Assembly: GCA_021604265.1 (NCBI GenBank)
Contig: BQIY01000223.1
Coordinates: 1 to 5,124, forward strand
Direction: 5' to 3'
Length of the DNA stretch: 5,124 bases
DNA from: Nitrospirales bacterium
GTDB lineage: Bacteria; Nitrospirota; Nitrospiria; Nitrospirales; UBA8639
Shown here in pieces: positions 4,746 to 5,124 of the stretch (position 1 is the first letter of the stretch; each line of letters opens with the position of its first letter). Below the pieces are notes generated by a model. The model was not told where the DNA came from. It did no database searches and saw only the letters and a program-made list of their open reading frames with translations. The position numbers and the translations under genes are program-made.

Positions 4746-5124
4746 ATGGCTAACGTGAATAAGGTTTTGATTAGTGTGTCTGACAAAACTGGCGTGGTGA
4801 ACATCGCCAAAGGGTTGGTTGCGCTTGGTGCAGAAATTCTCTCGACTGGCGGGACGGCTCAAGCGTTACGAGATGAAGGTGTCACCGTGACGGATGTTTC
4901 GGCCTACACGGGTTCACCTGAGATTCTTGGGGGGCGAGTGAAAACGCTCCATCCGAAAATTCATGGCGGTTTGCTGGGGAGACGGAAGTTGGATATTCAC
5001 GTCAAGCAAATGAACGAACATGACATTGACCCAATTGATGTGGTGATTGTGAATTTGTATCCATTTGAAGCCACCATCGCGAAGCCTGGGTGCAGTTTTG
5101 AAGAAGCGATTGAGAATATCGATA
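4746..5124 (+). CDS. purH: Bifunctional AICAR formyltransferase/IMP cyclohydrolase PurH, N-terminal part
   Basis: PurH carries out the last two steps of de novo purine synthesis in the cytoplasm: formylation of AICAR with 10-formyltetrahydrofolate, then ring closure to IMP. Only the first 126 residues are in the window, cut at the right edge, of an expected total somewhat over 500. This part is the IMP cyclohydrolase domain, with an MGS-like fold. Visible family motifs are [11 protein letters not shown] (7-17), LSTGGTA (32-38), [20 protein letters not shown] (51-70), [10 protein letters not shown] (71-80) and [10 protein letters not shown] (98-107). K66 and the following TLHP match the cyclohydrolase active-site region. 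The ATG at 4746 is supported by the ribosome binding site and by motif spacing. The gene starts a transcription unit after a long structured gap; what follows it is not visible. The identification is firm. Confidence 0.96.
   Translation, partial: MANVNKVLISVSDKTGVVNIAKGLVALGAEILSTGGTAQALRDEGVTVTDVSAYTGSPEILGGRVKTLHPKIHGGLLGRRKLDIHVKQMNEHDIDPIDVVIVNLYPFEATIAKPGCSFEEAIENID

Noticed and set aside
4604..4862. Minus-strand open frames covering the purH leader and start
   Set aside because: They run antisense into the clear purH coding sequence, and their residues match no family I know.

Overview
The window reads as a piece of a Gram-negative bacterial chromosome of moderate GC content (roughly half). 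A Nitrospirota member, for example a Nitrospira-like nitrite oxidiser, is my best guess. This rests on family resemblance only: the complex I subunit, the small lipoprotein with a short beta-rich domain, and the general protein style. No marker gene here proves it.

Layout, left to right. (1) 1-503, plus: the C-terminal part of NuoN, the last membrane subunit of respiratory complex I, so the window opens at the end of a nuo cluster. (2) 558-950, minus: a 130-residue putative lipoprotein of unknown function, convergent with nuoN. (3) 951-1300: a gene-poor gap with a terminator-like hairpin that would serve the next gene. (4) 1301-2095, minus: a membrane-anchored or exported ankyrin-repeat protein with seven repeat units and a visible two-unit duplication. 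(5) 2241-3452, plus, divergent from the ankyrin gene: a complete FAD-dependent L-2-hydroxyglutarate oxidase (LhgO) family enzyme. (6) 3566-4216, minus, convergent with lhgO: an unknown 216-residue protein with one N-terminal membrane helix and a possible PH-like domain. (7) 4217-4745: a 529-base region without a recognisable gene, rich in palindromes and hairpins, lying upstream of purH. (8) 4746 to the right edge, plus: the first 126 residues of PurH, the bifunctional enzyme of the last two steps of IMP synthesis, cut by the window end.

The genes do not form one operon. Orientation alternates (+, -, -, +, -, +), and the intergenic gaps are long enough for separate promoters and terminators. 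Core metabolism (NuoN, LhgO, PurH) is interleaved with three poorly characterised proteins that all carry an N-terminal export or membrane signal. The most interesting parts are the structured leader before purH, with stacked inverted repeats and a perfect 14-bp palindrome, and the modular history of the ankyrin gene. I found no mobile element, CRISPR array, tRNA or rRNA, and no convincing new multi-gene system.
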